From the NCBI GenBank assembly GCA_021819525.1, contig JAKAQW010000011.1, positions 1 through 41,529 of the forward strand: DNA of 41,529 bases, read 5' to 3'. Source of the DNA: Actinomycetes bacterium. Lineage in GTDB: Bacteria > Actinomycetota > Acidimicrobiia > Acidimicrobiales > UBA8190. The notes beneath the pieces were generated by a model. The model ran no database searches. It saw only the letters and a program-made list of their open reading frames with translations, and had not been told where the DNA came from. Shown piece by piece: positions 27,839-41,488 of this stretch (its first letter is position 1; every line of letters starts with the position of its first letter). The position numbers were made by a program, and so were the translations under genes.

Positions 27839-30800
27839 TCATCGGGGCTCTGTGCTCCCAGCGTCCCGGGGCGCTCCAGGTCGGGCCGACCGTTGGCGAC
27901 GCCAGCCCAGGACTTCGACGGCAGCATCGGCACCGAGGAATGCGACCGCCGCCCAGGCGAGCGCCGGAGCCGAACCCAACGTGGTGACCCACGAGCCACC
28001 AGGACCTACGGGGTGCAGCGCCTGGTGGGCGACGACGACGACCGCCACGGCGAGGGCGAGCGCCGGCGCGGCCCACGCCAGCAACGGCCGCAAACGGGGC
28101 ACGCCGAGCGCGATGGCCATCCCGACTGCCAGGGCTACCCCGACGTCCACCCGGCCGATGGCGGCCGCGAGCAGGCTACAGCCGACCACTGCCAGGACCT
28201 TCGCCCGCCAGCCGGCCGGTGTGTGAACCCTCTCGTCAGCCCGGCGAAGCATCGGGTGCTGCGGGCCGGCTCCCGTGCTGCGAGACGCCGTGGCCGACGC
28301 CTCGAGGTCGCTGGGTGACCCGTCGCTGGGTGACCCGTCGCTGGGTGATCCGTCGCCAGGTGACCTGTCTCTAGGTGAGCCATCGCGAGATGACCCGAGT
28401 GAGGTACCTGCCGCCCCGACAGGTGTGCTGGTCGAGCGCCCGTGCTCACTGGGCGCGGTGCTGCGAACGGTCGTCGCGGCCGGCGGCCTGGTCGGCTTGC
28501 GCACTGCCCTGAGGCGGCGCCAGACGCGTCGCGTCCACCAGTCGTCGGGCGCGACAGCCACGGCGATGCAGCCCACGAAGCCGAGAAGGGAGACCACCAG
28601 CGCCACGTCCACCAGGTGCTGGGGCGCGAAGGTGAGGGTGACGTCGAAGGTCCCGTGGTGGACGGCCCCGGCCAGCTCGGCCGGGGTGACCAACCACCCG
28701 TTGGCGAACCCGTCGATCAGCGTGGGGGGGCCGAGCGAGTAACCGCTGGTGGTGGCGTGCCAGCCGGCGTCGATGCTCTGTCCCAGCACCAGCCAGAACG
28801 CGCCGTGGACGCCGGTGGCTCGCAGCTTGGCTGTGGTGGCCGTCTTGGTGAGCACGGTGACGGCAGGTGCCGGTGCGCTCGGCGCCGGGGCCACCTGGGC
28901 CGGGCTGGGCTCGGCTTCGGGCCCGCCGCCGGGCGCCGAGTCGAGGACCAACTGGTCGATGTTCCAACCGGTGGTGGGGGTGTGACCCAGCGCGGTGCGG
29001 ATGGTGTGGAGCCCGGGTCCGAGGCGGATGCCGTGGACGTCGTTGGCGCCGCAGGGCTCCACCTGCACCGGCTGGTTGTCGAGGGCAGCCGCGGTGGAGC
29101 CGACGATACGTACGGGGTAGGCGGTGCCGTCGATGGTGAGCAGGTTGTCCATGCACGTTCCCGGGAGCTGCGCGGGCGTGGCCGACGAGTGCACGCCGGG
29201 GATGCCGAGCTCGGCGATGCCCACCGGCATGGCGATGGGGGCGCCGGAGTAGTAGTCCCGCGTGTACTCGAGGCGGACGGTGTCTACGGTCACCCGGATG
29301 CGGCGGGCGGTGAGGGTCGGGAAGCGGATCGGCACGCTGACCGTTTCACCTTGGCGACGACCGTCGGCGATGGTGGGCAGGACCACGTGGCGGGCGGTGA
29401 TGGTTTGGCCTGCCGCGTTCACCGAGGCGATGGTCAAGCTGGTGGGCACGGAGTGCATGCCGTCGGCCGCGATCTGGAGGTCCATGTGGTCGAAGGTGAC
29501 CGGCGCTGGCGTGTCGACCTGGAGCCAGGCGCCGATCTGGGCCGAGGTGCCGAAGCCGGGAGACCACATGGTGGTGGGGTTGCCGTCCAAGGCGGCTTGC
29601 GCTCCGTCGTTCAGGTCGCCGGGCAGGCGACCCTTGGAGAAGGCAGTGATGCCGTTCACCGGGCCGTTGCGCCCCACCAGCTGGTCGATCTCGTTGTCGG
29701 GGATGAGGGTGCTGATGGTGGCGGTGCCCGACAGGCTGAAGGTGCGGGCGGTGGGCAGGTACAGCTGGCGAGCGATGGTGCTCTGCGGTGACTGGAGCGG
29801 CGGGATGGGCTCGACGCGCTGGCGGGTCATGACCACCTCGAGCCGGTCGTGGATCGAGCCGGGACCGGCGGCACGCAGCAGGTCGCTGGGCATGGCCAGC
29901 AGCCGATGGTCCACCACCCCGGGGATGGCGACCTCGGCGAAGCCTACCGGCCCCGAGCCGAGATCGGTCCGGGCGTTGCCGTCGTTCGTGGCGTCGATGG
30001 TGATGCGCAGGGTGGAGAAGGTCTCGGTGGGGAAGTGCAGCACCTGGCCTTGGCCGTCGGGGTTGCGTGACGCGGCGTCGAGATGCTCGACGACTTGCCG
30101 GTGGCCGTCGAAGGTGAGGGTGACCTCGGTCAGGTAACGCTGCGAGCCGGTGTTGAGCGGCTGGACCACGGTGATGTGGTCGGTGGTCACCGGGTGGTCG
30201 AGGACCACCTGCCACCACTGGCCTTCAGGGGGGAAGAAGCCGCCGGTGGCCCACTCGGTGGCGAGGTTGCCGTCGATGGCGTTGGCCGGCTGGTCCTGGG
30301 GTAGGTAGGTGATGTCGTCGCCGTAGCTGCTGGCGGTCACGGACTTCACCCCGACGTTGACCGCGACGGTCTGGGCGTCGGCCGGGGCGCCGGGGAAGAG
30401 GTCCAGCGGGGCGTTCACCGGTGTCGACGGCTGGTGCTGGGCAGCGGTCAAGGTGTACCCCGCATCCTGCTCGATGGTGTTCCACAAGAACGCCCGCTTC
30501 TTGTTCGAGTCGGTCACCACCAAGGTGGGATGGTCGCCGAGCACCTGGGCTCGGAGCCTCGGGTGCGTGTCGAGGGTCCCGGCGTAGAAGATGGGGGGGC
30601 TGCCGTCGAGCAGACCGGTGCCTGCTGCTTCGGCGATGCCGCTGGCATCCCCGTCGACCACGACCGGATGGGCGGTGGGCTCGGCCCGGTAGACCGGCCG
30701 GGGATCGCTCACGGGGAAGACCTCGATCGGCGAGGGGACCGGCGCGTTCGGCGAGGTGGCCAGGGTGGCCTCGTTCGCCTCGGGCATGAGCGAGGTGTCG

Positions 30801-32800
30801 GGGGTGGGTGGTCCGTAGCCGGTGGGGGGGCCGAGGCCGGGCGGGGTGGGGTCGAATTCGCTCCACAAGGTAGCCGGCTGCGGGGTCTGGTAGCGGGCGT
30901 ATCCGAGGTCGTTCTGCACCAGCAGGTCACCCACGCTCATCAGGCGCAGCAGTGGGGCGAGGCTCCTCGGGTCGGCGACGCCGTTCTGGATGGGGTTGTC
31001 GAGGGCGTAGAGCATGTCGGCGGTGGGAAGGGACCCCTTCAGCAGCTGCTGGCGGGTGACAAAGGGACGCGAGCTGTGCAGCAGCGCCGGCCACACCGGG
31101 TCGACGGTGTCGCCCCAGTTGTACTGGGCGAAGTCCTCCCCCGGCTCGGCCAGCACCCGGGTGCCGGGCGACTCGGCGTTCAGCGCTGCCGCCGCCTGGC
31201 GCACCGGGGCCGGAGGGCGCGGCGGGATGCGGTACTGGTCGGCCACGGTCGAGCCGTTCCAGATGGCCGGGTTGGCCGCGGCGACGAGGGCGAGGACCAG
31301 CACGGTGACCGTCGCCGAGGCCACCGGGACGGCGACGCCAGGTCTGTCTCGCGTACGACGGTGCCTCGGTCCACCGGCGGTGCCGGGAGCGGCGGTGCCC
31401 GGCGGGCGCCCGCCTCGCGACGCTCCGTGACCAGCAGCGGCGCCGGGAGCAGCAGCGGCGCCGGGAGCAGGTTCGAGGCCGTGCCCGTGGTCGGCTGCGG
31501 ACCGAGACCGCCATCGAGCCAGCGCCATCCCCCAGGTAGCGGGCAGGAGCCATCGCCGGCGGGGCTGCAGCCGACGCGGCGCCAGGGCCTCGGTCAATGC
31601 GCTGAGGCCGGCTCCGAGGAGGATGGCCAGGCCGAGCAGCACCATGGGCGAGGCGCGATCGGTGGATCGCAGGGCCAGGCCGGCGGTGGTGTTGGTGTAG
31701 AACGCCTTCAGGGCCCTGCCCACCGGCGTCGGGTCGGTATAGGGGTAGGCACCCACGGCGAGGACGGTGCCCAGCACCACCAGGAGCACGAAGTAGGCCC
31801 GTTGGCGCCACCGGCCGACGACGCCGAAGGCCATGGCGACAGCAGGCATGGCATAGCTGGTTGTCACCAGCCATAGCTCCTGGGTGAACTGCACCGAGGT
31901 GGCCACCCACGGCCCGAAGGCATCGGAGCCGTAGAAGTACCAGTACCCCAGACCACGGAGGATCTCGTTCGGTGACGAGGTGCTGGACGTGGCGATGACG
32001 GTCTCGGTGTACTTCAGCACGTTCACGCCGTAGGCGCCGTCGACGTAGAGCCCGGCGATCCACCACAGGGACTCCACCAGGCTGAGCACGGCGATCCGCC
32101 AGCCCGCCGCCCAGGCTTGGCGCCAGGTGCACTCGCGGCTGATGGCCGCCGCGTAGACGAGCCACAGCGCCGGGGCGATGCCCACGTACAGCAGGGACGT
32201 GGCGTTGATGCCGCCGACGGTGGCCACGACCAAGCCGAAGATGGCGGGGTAGCGCCAGCCGCCACGGCGTGCGGCTTGGACGGTCAGCGCGACCATCCAC
32301 GGCATCCCGGCCCACGGCAGCAGCAGGACCGAGATGCGGCCCAGGTACTGCAGGGGGTACGGCGAGAGCATGAAGGCAGCCGCGGCGACGAAGCGGCCGG
32401 GGCCACCGAGGTCCAACGCCCGGCACAGGTAGAGGATCCCGGCACCTGCAGCGAAGAGGATGCTCCCCACCCAGAGCCGCTCGGCCACCCACAGGGGGAT
32501 GCCCAGGCTGTGAGCGAGCAGGTAGAACGGCCCCATGGGCCACAGGTAGCCGACCTGCTGGAAGGTGACGGTGCCCAGGCTGCGGGTCGGATCCCAGATG
32601 GCGAGCGACTGGCGGAGATAGGCAGCGGGGTCGTAGTACAAGTAGACCTTGGTGTCCGCGTCGGCCGTGCCCGGCTGCGAGAGCAGTTGGGGGATGTAGG
32701 CCACCAGTGCCAGGAGAAGAGGCTCGAGCAAGCGCCCGGGAGGCCGGGCAGAAGGTGCTGCTCGCCTCGTTCCCTGCACCGGCTGCTCTCCCGTGTCCAT
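27839..32800 (-). CDS. AftD-like alpha-(1->3)-arabinofuranosyltransferase (DUF3367 type) with discoidin-like domains (start 32800 or GTG 32827; track ORF extends to 33283)
   Basis: Hydrophobic N-terminal GT-C-like region (YYDPAAYLRQSLAIWDPTRSLGTVTFQQVGYLWPMGPFYLLAHSLGIPLWVAERLW), two F5/8C-like segments, C-terminal membrane segments. Confidence 0.85.
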   Translation of the reverse strand: MDTGEQPVQGTRRAAPSARPPGRLLEPLLLALVAYIPQLLSQPGTADADTKVYLYYDPAAYLRQSLAIWDPTRSLGTVTFQQVGYLWPMGPFYLLAHSLGIPLWVAERLWVGSILFAAGAGILYLCRALDLGGPGRFVAAAAFMLSPYPLQYLGRISVLLLPWAGMPWMVALTVQAARRGGWRYPAIFGLVVATVGGINATSLLYVGIAPALWLVYAAAISRECTWRQAWAAGWRIAVLSLVESLWWIAGLYVDGAYGVNVLKYTETVIATSSTSSPNEILRGLGYWYFYGSDAFGPWVATSVQFTQELWLVTTSYAMPAVAMAFGVVGRWRQRAYFVLLVVLGTVLAVGAYPYTDPTPVGRALKAFYTNTTAGLALRSTDRASPMVLLGLAILLGAGLSALTEALAPRRLQPRRRWLLPATWGMALARWRSRSAADHGHGLEPAPGAAAAPGAAAGHGASRGGRPPGTAAPGTAGGPRHRRTRDRPGVAVPVASATVTVLVLALVAAANPAIWNGSTVADQYRIPPRPPAPVRQAAAALNAESPGTRVLAEPGEDFAQYNWGDTVDPVWPALLHSSRPFVTRQQLLKGSLPTADMLYALDNPIQNGVADPRSLAPLLRLMSVGDLLVQNDLGYARYQTPQPATLWSEFDPTPPGLGPPTGYGPPTPDTSLMPEANEATLATSPNAPVPSPIEVFPVSDPRPVYRAEPTAHPVVVDGDASGIAEAAGTGLLDGSPPIFYAGTLDTHPRLRAQVLGDHPTLVVTDSNKKRAFLWNTIEQDAGYTLTAAQHQPSTPVNAPLDLFPGAPADAQTVAVNVGVKSVTASSYGDDITYLPQDQPANAIDGNLATEWATGGFFPPEGQWWQVVLDHPVTTDHITVVQPLNTGSQRYLTEVTLTFDGHRQVVEHLDAASRNPDGQGQVLHFPTETFSTLRITIDATNDGNARTDLGSGPVGFAEVAIPGVVDHRLLAMPSDLLRAAGPGSIHDRLEVVMTRQRVEPIPPLQSPQSTIARQLYLPTARTFSLSGTATISTLIPDNEIDQLVGRNGPVNGITAFSKGRLPGDLNDGAQAALDGNPTTMWSPGFGTSAQIGAWLQVDTPAPVTFDHMDLQIAADGMHSVPTSLTIASVNAAGQTITARHVVLPTIADGRRQGETVSVPIRFPTLTARRIRVTVDTVRLEYTRDYYSGAPIAMPVGIAELGIPGVHSSATPAQLPGTCMDNLLTIDGTAYPVRIVGSTAAALDNQPVQVEPCGANDVHGIRLGPGLHTIRTALGHTPTTGWNIDQLVLDSAPGGGPEAEPSPAQVAPAPSAPAPAVTVLTKTATTAKLRATGVHGAFWLVLGQSIDAGWHATTSGYSLGPPTLIDGFANGWLVTPAELAGAVHHGTFDVTLTFAPQHLVDVALVVSLLGFVGCIAVAVAPDDWWTRRVWRRLRAVRKPTRPPAATTVRSTAPSEHGRSTSTPVGAAGTSLGSSRDGSPRDRSPGDGSPSDGSPSDGSPSDLEASATASRSTGAGPQHPMLRRADERVHTPAGWRAKVLAVVGCSLLAAAIGRVDVGVALAVGMAIALGVPRLRPLLAWAAPALALAVAVVVVAHQALHPVGPGGSWVTTLGSAPALAWAAVAFLGADAAVEVLGWRRQRSARPGAPRDAGSTEPR
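28308..28397. repeat. Six 15-bp units (TCGCTGGGTGACCCG) encoding (S/G)DGSP-type repeats in the AftD-like C-terminal linker
   Basis: Direct reading. Confidence 0.93.
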
Positions 32801-32892
32801 CGGCGGTAGGACCACTGTGGTGCTCACCGCCCCCTGTGCCGAGCACCGATCGGCAGGGCACCGCCCGCGGTGCCCTGTGCCCGCCGGCGGGT

Positions 32893-32898
32893 AGTGTA
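32893..32898 (-). promoter_or_regulatory. Candidate -10 box TACACT upstream of AftD-like gene
   Basis: TANNNT on minus strand in the divergent spacer. Confidence 0.25.
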
Positions 32899-33029
32899 CG
32901 CGGCCGGGCCCTGGGGTCTCGTGCACCGCCCACGTCGATGCTGCCGGCCCCAGCCCTCCCTCCAGCCCCAGCACCAGCTCTACCTCCGGCACCGACCCGA
33001 GCCCCAGGCTTACGGTCAGTCCAGGTCTC

Positions 33030-33123
33030 AGCCCTACGTCCAGCACCGGTCTCGACCCGGCCCCAGCTCTGACCCCAGCCCTACGTCCAGCACCGGTCTC
33101 GACCCGGTCCCAGCTCTGACCCC
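33030..33123. repeat. Two tandem 47-bp units in the divergent AftD-like/methyltransferase intergenic region
   Basis: agccctacgtccagcaccggtctcgacccggYcccagctctgacccc repeated at 33030 and 33077. Confidence 0.95.
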
Positions 33124-33214
33124 GGAACCGCCCGAGATGGCTTTTCCTCGAGTCGCCGTGCCAGGGTGGATCGAGCTCGCCGAGATGGAGACTGGAACCG
33201 AGAGGAGCACCCCA

Positions 33215-34003
33215 GTGGACAGACGACTGACCGGTGAGCGTCCCGTCGAGGACGTCACCCCCGACGGCCTCCTGGCGTTGCATGGCGCGGGCTACCGGGC
33301 GGTGGTCGAGCGCCTAGGACCGGGCCGCCTCCTCGACGTGGGATGTGGTGAGGGGTTCGAGTCGCTGTCGATGGCTGCACCGGATCGCCCGGTGGTAGGC
33401 GTGGACTACGACCAGGCGGCGGCGGCACGGGCTGCAGCCCGCTTCGGCAGCCGGGGTCTGACGGTGGCCCGCTGCGATGCTCGCCGGCTGTGCCTGGGTG
33501 CTTCCAGCTTCCGCTGGGCGTGCTCGTCGCACCTGGTGGAGCACTTCGCCCGGCCCGAGGAGCACGTGGCAGAGGTGGCGCGGGTGCTCGAGGACGAGGG
33601 AACGGCGTTCTTCGTCACCCCCAACGCACCGGCCGACTTCGAGAACCCCTTCCACATCCGGCTTTTCGGGCCCCAGGACCTCGGCGACCTGCTGGTCCGG
33701 TTCTTCGCAGAGGTGGAAGTGCTCGGCCTCGACGCCGGCGATCGGGTCAAAGCCGACTTCGCCCGCCGGCGCGAGCGCGCCCGGAAGGTTCTCGCCTTCG
33801 ACGTCCTCGACCTGCGCCACCGCATGCCTCGGTCGTGGTACGTAGGGCTCTACACCCGGGCGCTGCCTGTCGCCTACCGGCTCATGGCCCGTCAGGGGAC
33901 CCGTGGTTCGAGCGGGATCACTGCCGACGACTTCTTCGTCACCGACCGGATCGACGAGACCACCCTGGCGCTCTTCGCCGTGGCTCGCCGTCCTCGGCGC
34001 TGA
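33215..34003 (+). CDS. Class I SAM-dependent methyltransferase (GTG start with AGAGGAG upstream; alternatives 33137 or 33185)
   Basis: RLLDVGCGEGFESLSMAAPDRPVVGVDYD, HLVEHFARPEEHVAEVARVLEDEGTAFFVTPN. Confidence 0.85.
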   Translation: MDRRLTGERPVEDVTPDGLLALHGAGYRAVVERLGPGRLLDVGCGEGFESLSMAAPDRPVVGVDYDQAAAARAAARFGSRGLTVARCDARRLCLGASSFRWACSSHLVEHFARPEEHVAEVARVLEDEGTAFFVTPNAPADFENPFHIRLFGPQDLGDLLVRFFAEVEVLGLDAGDRVKADFARRRERARKVLAFDVLDLRHRMPRSWYVGLYTRALPVAYRLMARQGTRGSSGITADDFFVTDRIDETTLALFAVARRPRR

Positions 34004-34170
34004 GCAGTGACCCGTACAGCACGCTGAACAGTGCAGGCGGCTGAACAGTGCAGGGCGCTGACCCGTGCAGGGCGCTGACCCGTGCGGGGGCGCTGACCCG
34101 TCCGGCACGCTGAGCCGTGCTGGCGGTTGAGGGGTGCAGCAGGCTGGTAGGCATAGGAGGCTGACCTGTG
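34001..34170 (+). repeat. Degenerate 17-bp-phased array (GGCGCTGACCCGTGCAG) from the methyltransferase stop to the coaE start
   Basis: TGA at 34008, 34025, 34042, 34059, 34076, 34094, 34111, 34128 and 34162; GTGCA at +6 in several units, including the coaE start. Confidence 0.9.
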
Positions 34171-34833
34171 CAAGAGACGGAGGGCGACGCCATGACGGCG
34201 CTGGCGGTGGGGCTCACCGGGGGGATCGGCTCGGGCAAGTCGACGGTGGCTGGGCGTCTTGTCGAGCACGGTGCGGTCCTGGTCGATGCCGACCGGATCG
34301 CCCGCGAGGTGGTCGCCCCCGGCGAGCCGGCCTACCGTGCGCTGGTGGAGCGCTTCGGCCCGGCGGTGCTGTCGGCCGACGGGACCATCGACCGTCCGGC
34401 GCTGGCGGCCATGGCCTTCGCCGACCCCGGCGCCCTGGCCGACCTGAACGCGATCACGCATCCGGCGGTGGGTGCCACCATGCTGGCTCGGCGCGTCGCA
34501 GCTCACCCCGAGAGCACCGTGGTGGTGTGCGACATCCCGCTCCTGCGACCCGAGCACCGTCACCTGCTCCAGCTGGACCTGGTGGTGGTGGTCGACTGCC
34601 CGGTAGACGTGGCCCTCGAGCGCCTGGTGCTCCGACGGCAGATGGACCCAGACGACGCCCGATCACGCATGGCGGCCCAGATCTCGCGCGAGGAGCGGAT
34701 CGCCGGGGCGGACGTGGTCATCGACAACAGCGGATCGCTCGACCAGGTCCTCGAGGTCACGGACCGGCTATGGGCGCAGTTGGTGGTCCGGGCGCGGGCG
34801 AAGGGGCCTACAGCACTCCCGGAGCACCCGTAA
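34168..34833 (+). CDS. coaE: Dephospho-CoA kinase
   Basis: VGLTGGIGSGKSTVAGRLVEHGAVLVDADRIAREVV P-loop; VVVDCPVDVALERLVLRR. Confidence 0.94.
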   Translation: MQETEGDAMTALAVGLTGGIGSGKSTVAGRLVEHGAVLVDADRIAREVVAPGEPAYRALVERFGPAVLSADGTIDRPALAAMAFADPGALADLNAITHPAVGATMLARRVAAHPESTVVVCDIPLLRPEHRHLLQLDLVVVVDCPVDVALERLVLRRQMDPDDARSRMAAQISREERIAGADVVIDNSGSLDQVLEVTDRLWAQLVVRARAKGPTALPEHP

Positions 34834-34888
34834 GCGCTCCGTGAAGCACCAGTTGACGGCCCTCATGACGTTCTGCTCGCGGCATCCC

Positions 34889-34978
34889 ACGCAGGACCTT
34901 TCGCCCCCGAAGCACCTTTCGCCCACGCAGGACCTTTCGCCCCCGAAGCACCTGTTCCCCCCGCAGCACCCGGCGGCC
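34889..34978. repeat. Five 18-bp units (36-bp dimeric: ACGCAGGACCTTTCGCCC/CCGAAGCACCTTTCGCCC) between coaE and uvrB
   Basis: Direct reading. Confidence 0.93.
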
Positions 34979-35132
34979 CGAGCCCCGAAGCACCGGTGAG
35001 CAGCTGGTGAGGCCCCACGGGCGCGCACCTCGCGCTCGACCTGGCCGCAACGCTGCTGCGCCGGTCTTGTCGCGAGTGGTGCTTCGAGACCAGCTGGCCG
35101 GGCTCGCCGACTGGACCGTGGCCGGCTTCGCG

Positions 35133-35138
35133 TACCAT
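35133..35138 (+). promoter_or_regulatory. Candidate -10 box TACCAT, 7 nt upstream of uvrB GTG
   Basis: TANNNT motif. Confidence 0.4.
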
Positions 35139-35145
35139 CGACCTC

Positions 35146-37332
<2,187 letters not shown>

Positions 37333-37406
37333 AGCGCCGTGACGGTGAGGAGGCACAGCCCGCCGCGCGTCCTCTTGCCGGCAGCGAGGTGGCTCGGCCG
37401 GCCCGG

Positions 37407-37493
37407 AACGGCCCGGCCCGGGGGACTTGGAACGGCCCGGCCCGGGGGACGTCGAACGGCCCGGACCGGGGGGCGTCGAACGGCCCGACCTGG
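37407..37493 (+). repeat. About 3.5 copies of a 24-bp unit (AACGGCCCGGCCCGGGGGACGTCG; NGPARGTS) before the reductase start
   Basis: Direct reading; last copy contains GGGAGGAG. Confidence 0.93.
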
Positions 37494-37508
37494 GAGGAGA
37501 GCAGCGCC

Positions 37509-38255
37509 GTGGTGAGGCGGCTGTGGCCGGATCCGGCGGACGAGGTCGACGCGCCCGCGTGCTACGAGGGCGAGCGGCGCCAGGCCCGAGCCGACCGGCC
37601 CTACACGCTGCTGAACATGGTGACGAGCGTCGACGGCGCCACGGCCACCGGTGGCGTGAGCCGAGCGCTCGGCAGCCCGACGGACCGGGCTATCTTCCGC
37701 CACCTGCGGGGGCTGGCCGATGCCGTGCTGGTCGGCGCGGGCACCGCCAGGGCTGAGCACTACGGCCCGGTGCGCTTGGACGAGGCGACCGTGGCGGATC
37801 GTGTCCGGCGAGGGCAGGGGCTCCGGCCACCGGTGGTGGTGGTCACGCGGTCCATGGCCTTGGACTGGGGCAGCCCGTTGTTCGACGGTTCCGAGCCCCG
37901 ACCGATCCTGCTGGTACCGACGTCGGCGACTTCGGGTGCCGATGCCGCGCGCGAAGCAGAGGTGGTGGCCTGCGGTGACGGGTCGGTCGACCTCGTGGAC
38001 GCGCTGCGCCTACTGCTCGCCCGTGGGCTGCGCACGGTGCTGTGCGAAGGGGGTCCGCAGCTCAACAGCCAGCTCCTAGCGGGCGGGTTGGTCGACGAGG
38101 TGTGCCTCACCGTGTCCCCGCTGCTGGTGGGCGGCGATCACGCTCGGGGGATCGTGGCGCCGATCGACACCGGAGGCTCGTCTCCCGTACCGCTGGAGCT
38201 GGCCCACGTGCTCGAGGCAGACGGCTTCCTGTACCTGCGCTACCGGGTCGGCTGA
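37509..38255 (+). CDS. RibD C-terminal/DHFR-like pyrimidine reductase family protein
   Basis: LLNMVTSVDGATATGGVSRALGSPTDRAIFRHLRGLADAVLVGAGTARAE...LCEGGPQLNSQLLAGGLVDEVCLTVSPLLVGG. Confidence 0.85.
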   Translation: MVRRLWPDPADEVDAPACYEGERRQARADRPYTLLNMVTSVDGATATGGVSRALGSPTDRAIFRHLRGLADAVLVGAGTARAEHYGPVRLDEATVADRVRRGQGLRPPVVVVTRSMALDWGSPLFDGSEPRPILLVPTSATSGADAAREAEVVACGDGSVDLVDALRLLLARGLRTVLCEGGPQLNSQLLAGGLVDEVCLTVSPLLVGGDHARGIVAPIDTGGSSPVPLELAHVLEADGFLYLRYRVG

Positions 38256-38476
38256 GCCCAGAGCCACCAGACGGCCGACCGATCCGCAGACGACCGATCT
38301 GCGCAGTGGTGGCCGAGCAGTGCAGGAACGGCGCGGCCCGCGGCGTGCCCCAAGGCATCCACCGGCTGCCGGTGTGCCCGACCAGCTCATGGCACTGCCT
38401 GGGAACGACTCGTCGGGTCGCCTGCCCCTCGCCCCATGCCCCATGTCTCTTGTCGGGAGGCAGCCGGGCCGCCCGC

Positions 38477-38482
38477 TATCCT
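38477..38482 (+). promoter_or_regulatory. Candidate -10 box TATCCT, 7 nt upstream of uvrA GTG at 38490
   Basis: TANNNT motif. Confidence 0.4.
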
Positions 38483-38489
38483 CCCGCTG

Positions 38490-41387
<2,898 letters not shown>

Positions 41388-41402
<15 letters not shown>

Positions 41403-41453
41403 CCGCCGAGCATCGAGAGCCCGGATCCGCGGTAGCCGCCGAGCATCGAGAGC
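41388..41453 (+). repeat. Two tandem 33-bp copies spanning the uvrA stop codon
   Basis: ccggatccgcggtagccgccgagcatcgagagc twice; TAG at 41400-41402 lies in copy 1. Confidence 0.96.
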
Positions 41454-41482
41454 GGGCGGTGGGCTGTGGTCCCTCGCTGTGG

Positions 41483-41488
41483 TACGCT
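41483..41488 (+). promoter_or_regulatory. Candidate -10 box TACGCT, 5 nt upstream of ATG at 41494
   Basis: TANNNT motif; ATG opens a 10-codon ORF ending in GTGA. Confidence 0.3.
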
